A stretch of 64,000 nucleotides of DNA from Rhodospirillales bacterium (GTDB lineage Bacteria > Pseudomonadota > Alphaproteobacteria > Acetobacterales > Acetobacteraceae), in contig JANXTF010000087.1 of the NCBI GenBank assembly GCA_025352565.1, forward strand, positions 1 to 64,000. Reading direction: 5' to 3'. The notes below the pieces were generated by a model. It was not told the DNA's origin. It worked only from the letters and a program-made list of their open reading frames with translations, and did no database searches. Shown one piece after another: positions 63,634-64,000 of the stretch. The position numbers were made by a program, and so were the translations under genes. The first letter of the stretch is position 1. Each line of letters begins with the position of its first letter.

Positions 63634-64000
63634 TGGACATCGACCCGCACATCACCGTGGCCCCCCCGGTGGCCGACGATCTCGCGGCCGCGATCGGCAA
63701 CACGCCGCTGCTCAAGCTGCGCCGCGCCTCGGCCGAGACCGGCTGCACCATTCTCGGCAAGGCCGAGTTCATGAATCCCGGCGGGTCGGTTAAGGACCGC
63801 GCGGGGCTCGCGATCATCCAGGACGCCGAAAAGCGGGGCGTGCTGAAGCCAGGCGGCACGGTGGTGGAGGGCACGGCGGGCAACACCGGCATCGGGCTCA
63901 CCCTGGTCGGCAACGCACGCGGCTATCGCAGCGTGATCGTGATGCCGGAGACGCAGAGCCAGGAGAAGATCGACTTCTTGCGCATGATCGGGGCCGATCT
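63634..64000 (+). CDS. cysK: Cysteine synthase A, 5' part
   Basis: PLP-dependent O-acetylserine sulfhydrylase. [41 protein letters not shown] contains the Schiff-base Lys in SVKDR, and [36 protein letters not shown] the TxGNTG substrate loop. The ATG follows GGGAAA. The gene runs off the right edge (122 codons visible), so a cysM-type assignment is not excluded. Confidence 0.88.

Overview
The window is chromosomal DNA of a GC-rich, flagellated alphaproteobacterium. Caulobacter-type flagellar regulators (a FliX-like protein and a CckA-like hybrid kinase beside flhB), a DksA with an incomplete zinc finger, a GAAC-N7-GAAC LexA box at recA and a UPF0262 gene all point to that class. The overall gene style suggests Rhodospirillales, probably Acetobacteraceae; the family is an inference. 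Genes are packed tightly, with many ATGA, GTGA, TTGA or TAATG start/stop overlaps.

Layout. 1-0.5 kb: two abutting transposase remnants. 0.6-9.1 kb: large-subunit catalase, GST, an orphan molybdenum hydroxylase large subunit, a SAM methyltransferase, and a radical SAM gene coupled to a YnjB-like binding protein. 9.2-12.8 kb: a DUF6931-like gene, a secreted triple-repeat protein, a small SDHAF4-like gene antisense to the end of folD, yggT, and tRNA-Ala(CGC). Two inverted copies of a 66-bp repeat flank this part. 12.8-18.0 kb: membrane glycosyltransferase, rsmB, rpe, heparinase-like gene. 18.0-21.9 kb: a four-gene chromate-resistance operon that looks imported. 22.2-24.2 kb: RidA, cytidine deaminase, recA.

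24.2-48.9 kb is mainly flagellar and falls into three groups. Group 1 is cckA-flhB-fliR-fliQ-fliE-flgC-flgB, divergent from a small gene followed by fliO-fliP. After speE and speD comes group 2: an AMIN-domain repeat protein, a CheY-like receiver, a MotE-like protein, a DUF6468-like protein, fliM and fliL, divergent from flgF-flgG-flgA-flgH. Group 3 is fliX divergent from flgI, a FlgJ-type rod-binding gene and a FlgN-like gene. Excellent sigma-54 promoters precede flgF and flgI, which fits late-class control through FliX. Between groups 2 and 3 lie pcaF, a binding protein, a DUF429 gene and dksA.

48.9-64 kb is metabolic: a glycosyltransferase remnant, an OtnK-type kinase, a histone-H1-like protein, and a hydantoin/ureido-acid locus (PrpD family, cyclic amidohydrolase, N-carbamoyl amino acid hydrolase, Asp/Glu/hydantoin racemase). 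Then come DUF983, UPF0262, mtnA, a DUF29 gene, a complete polar amino acid ABC transporter, a DUF2272 lipoprotein, a rhodanese and the start of a cysteine synthase gene.

The most unusual property is a high density of short tandem repeats with units of 9, 12, 15, 18 or 27 bp. They occur in coding regions, at gene junctions and in a leader. One set forms a 22-codon mini-ORF that joins fliO to fliP through two ATGA overlaps.
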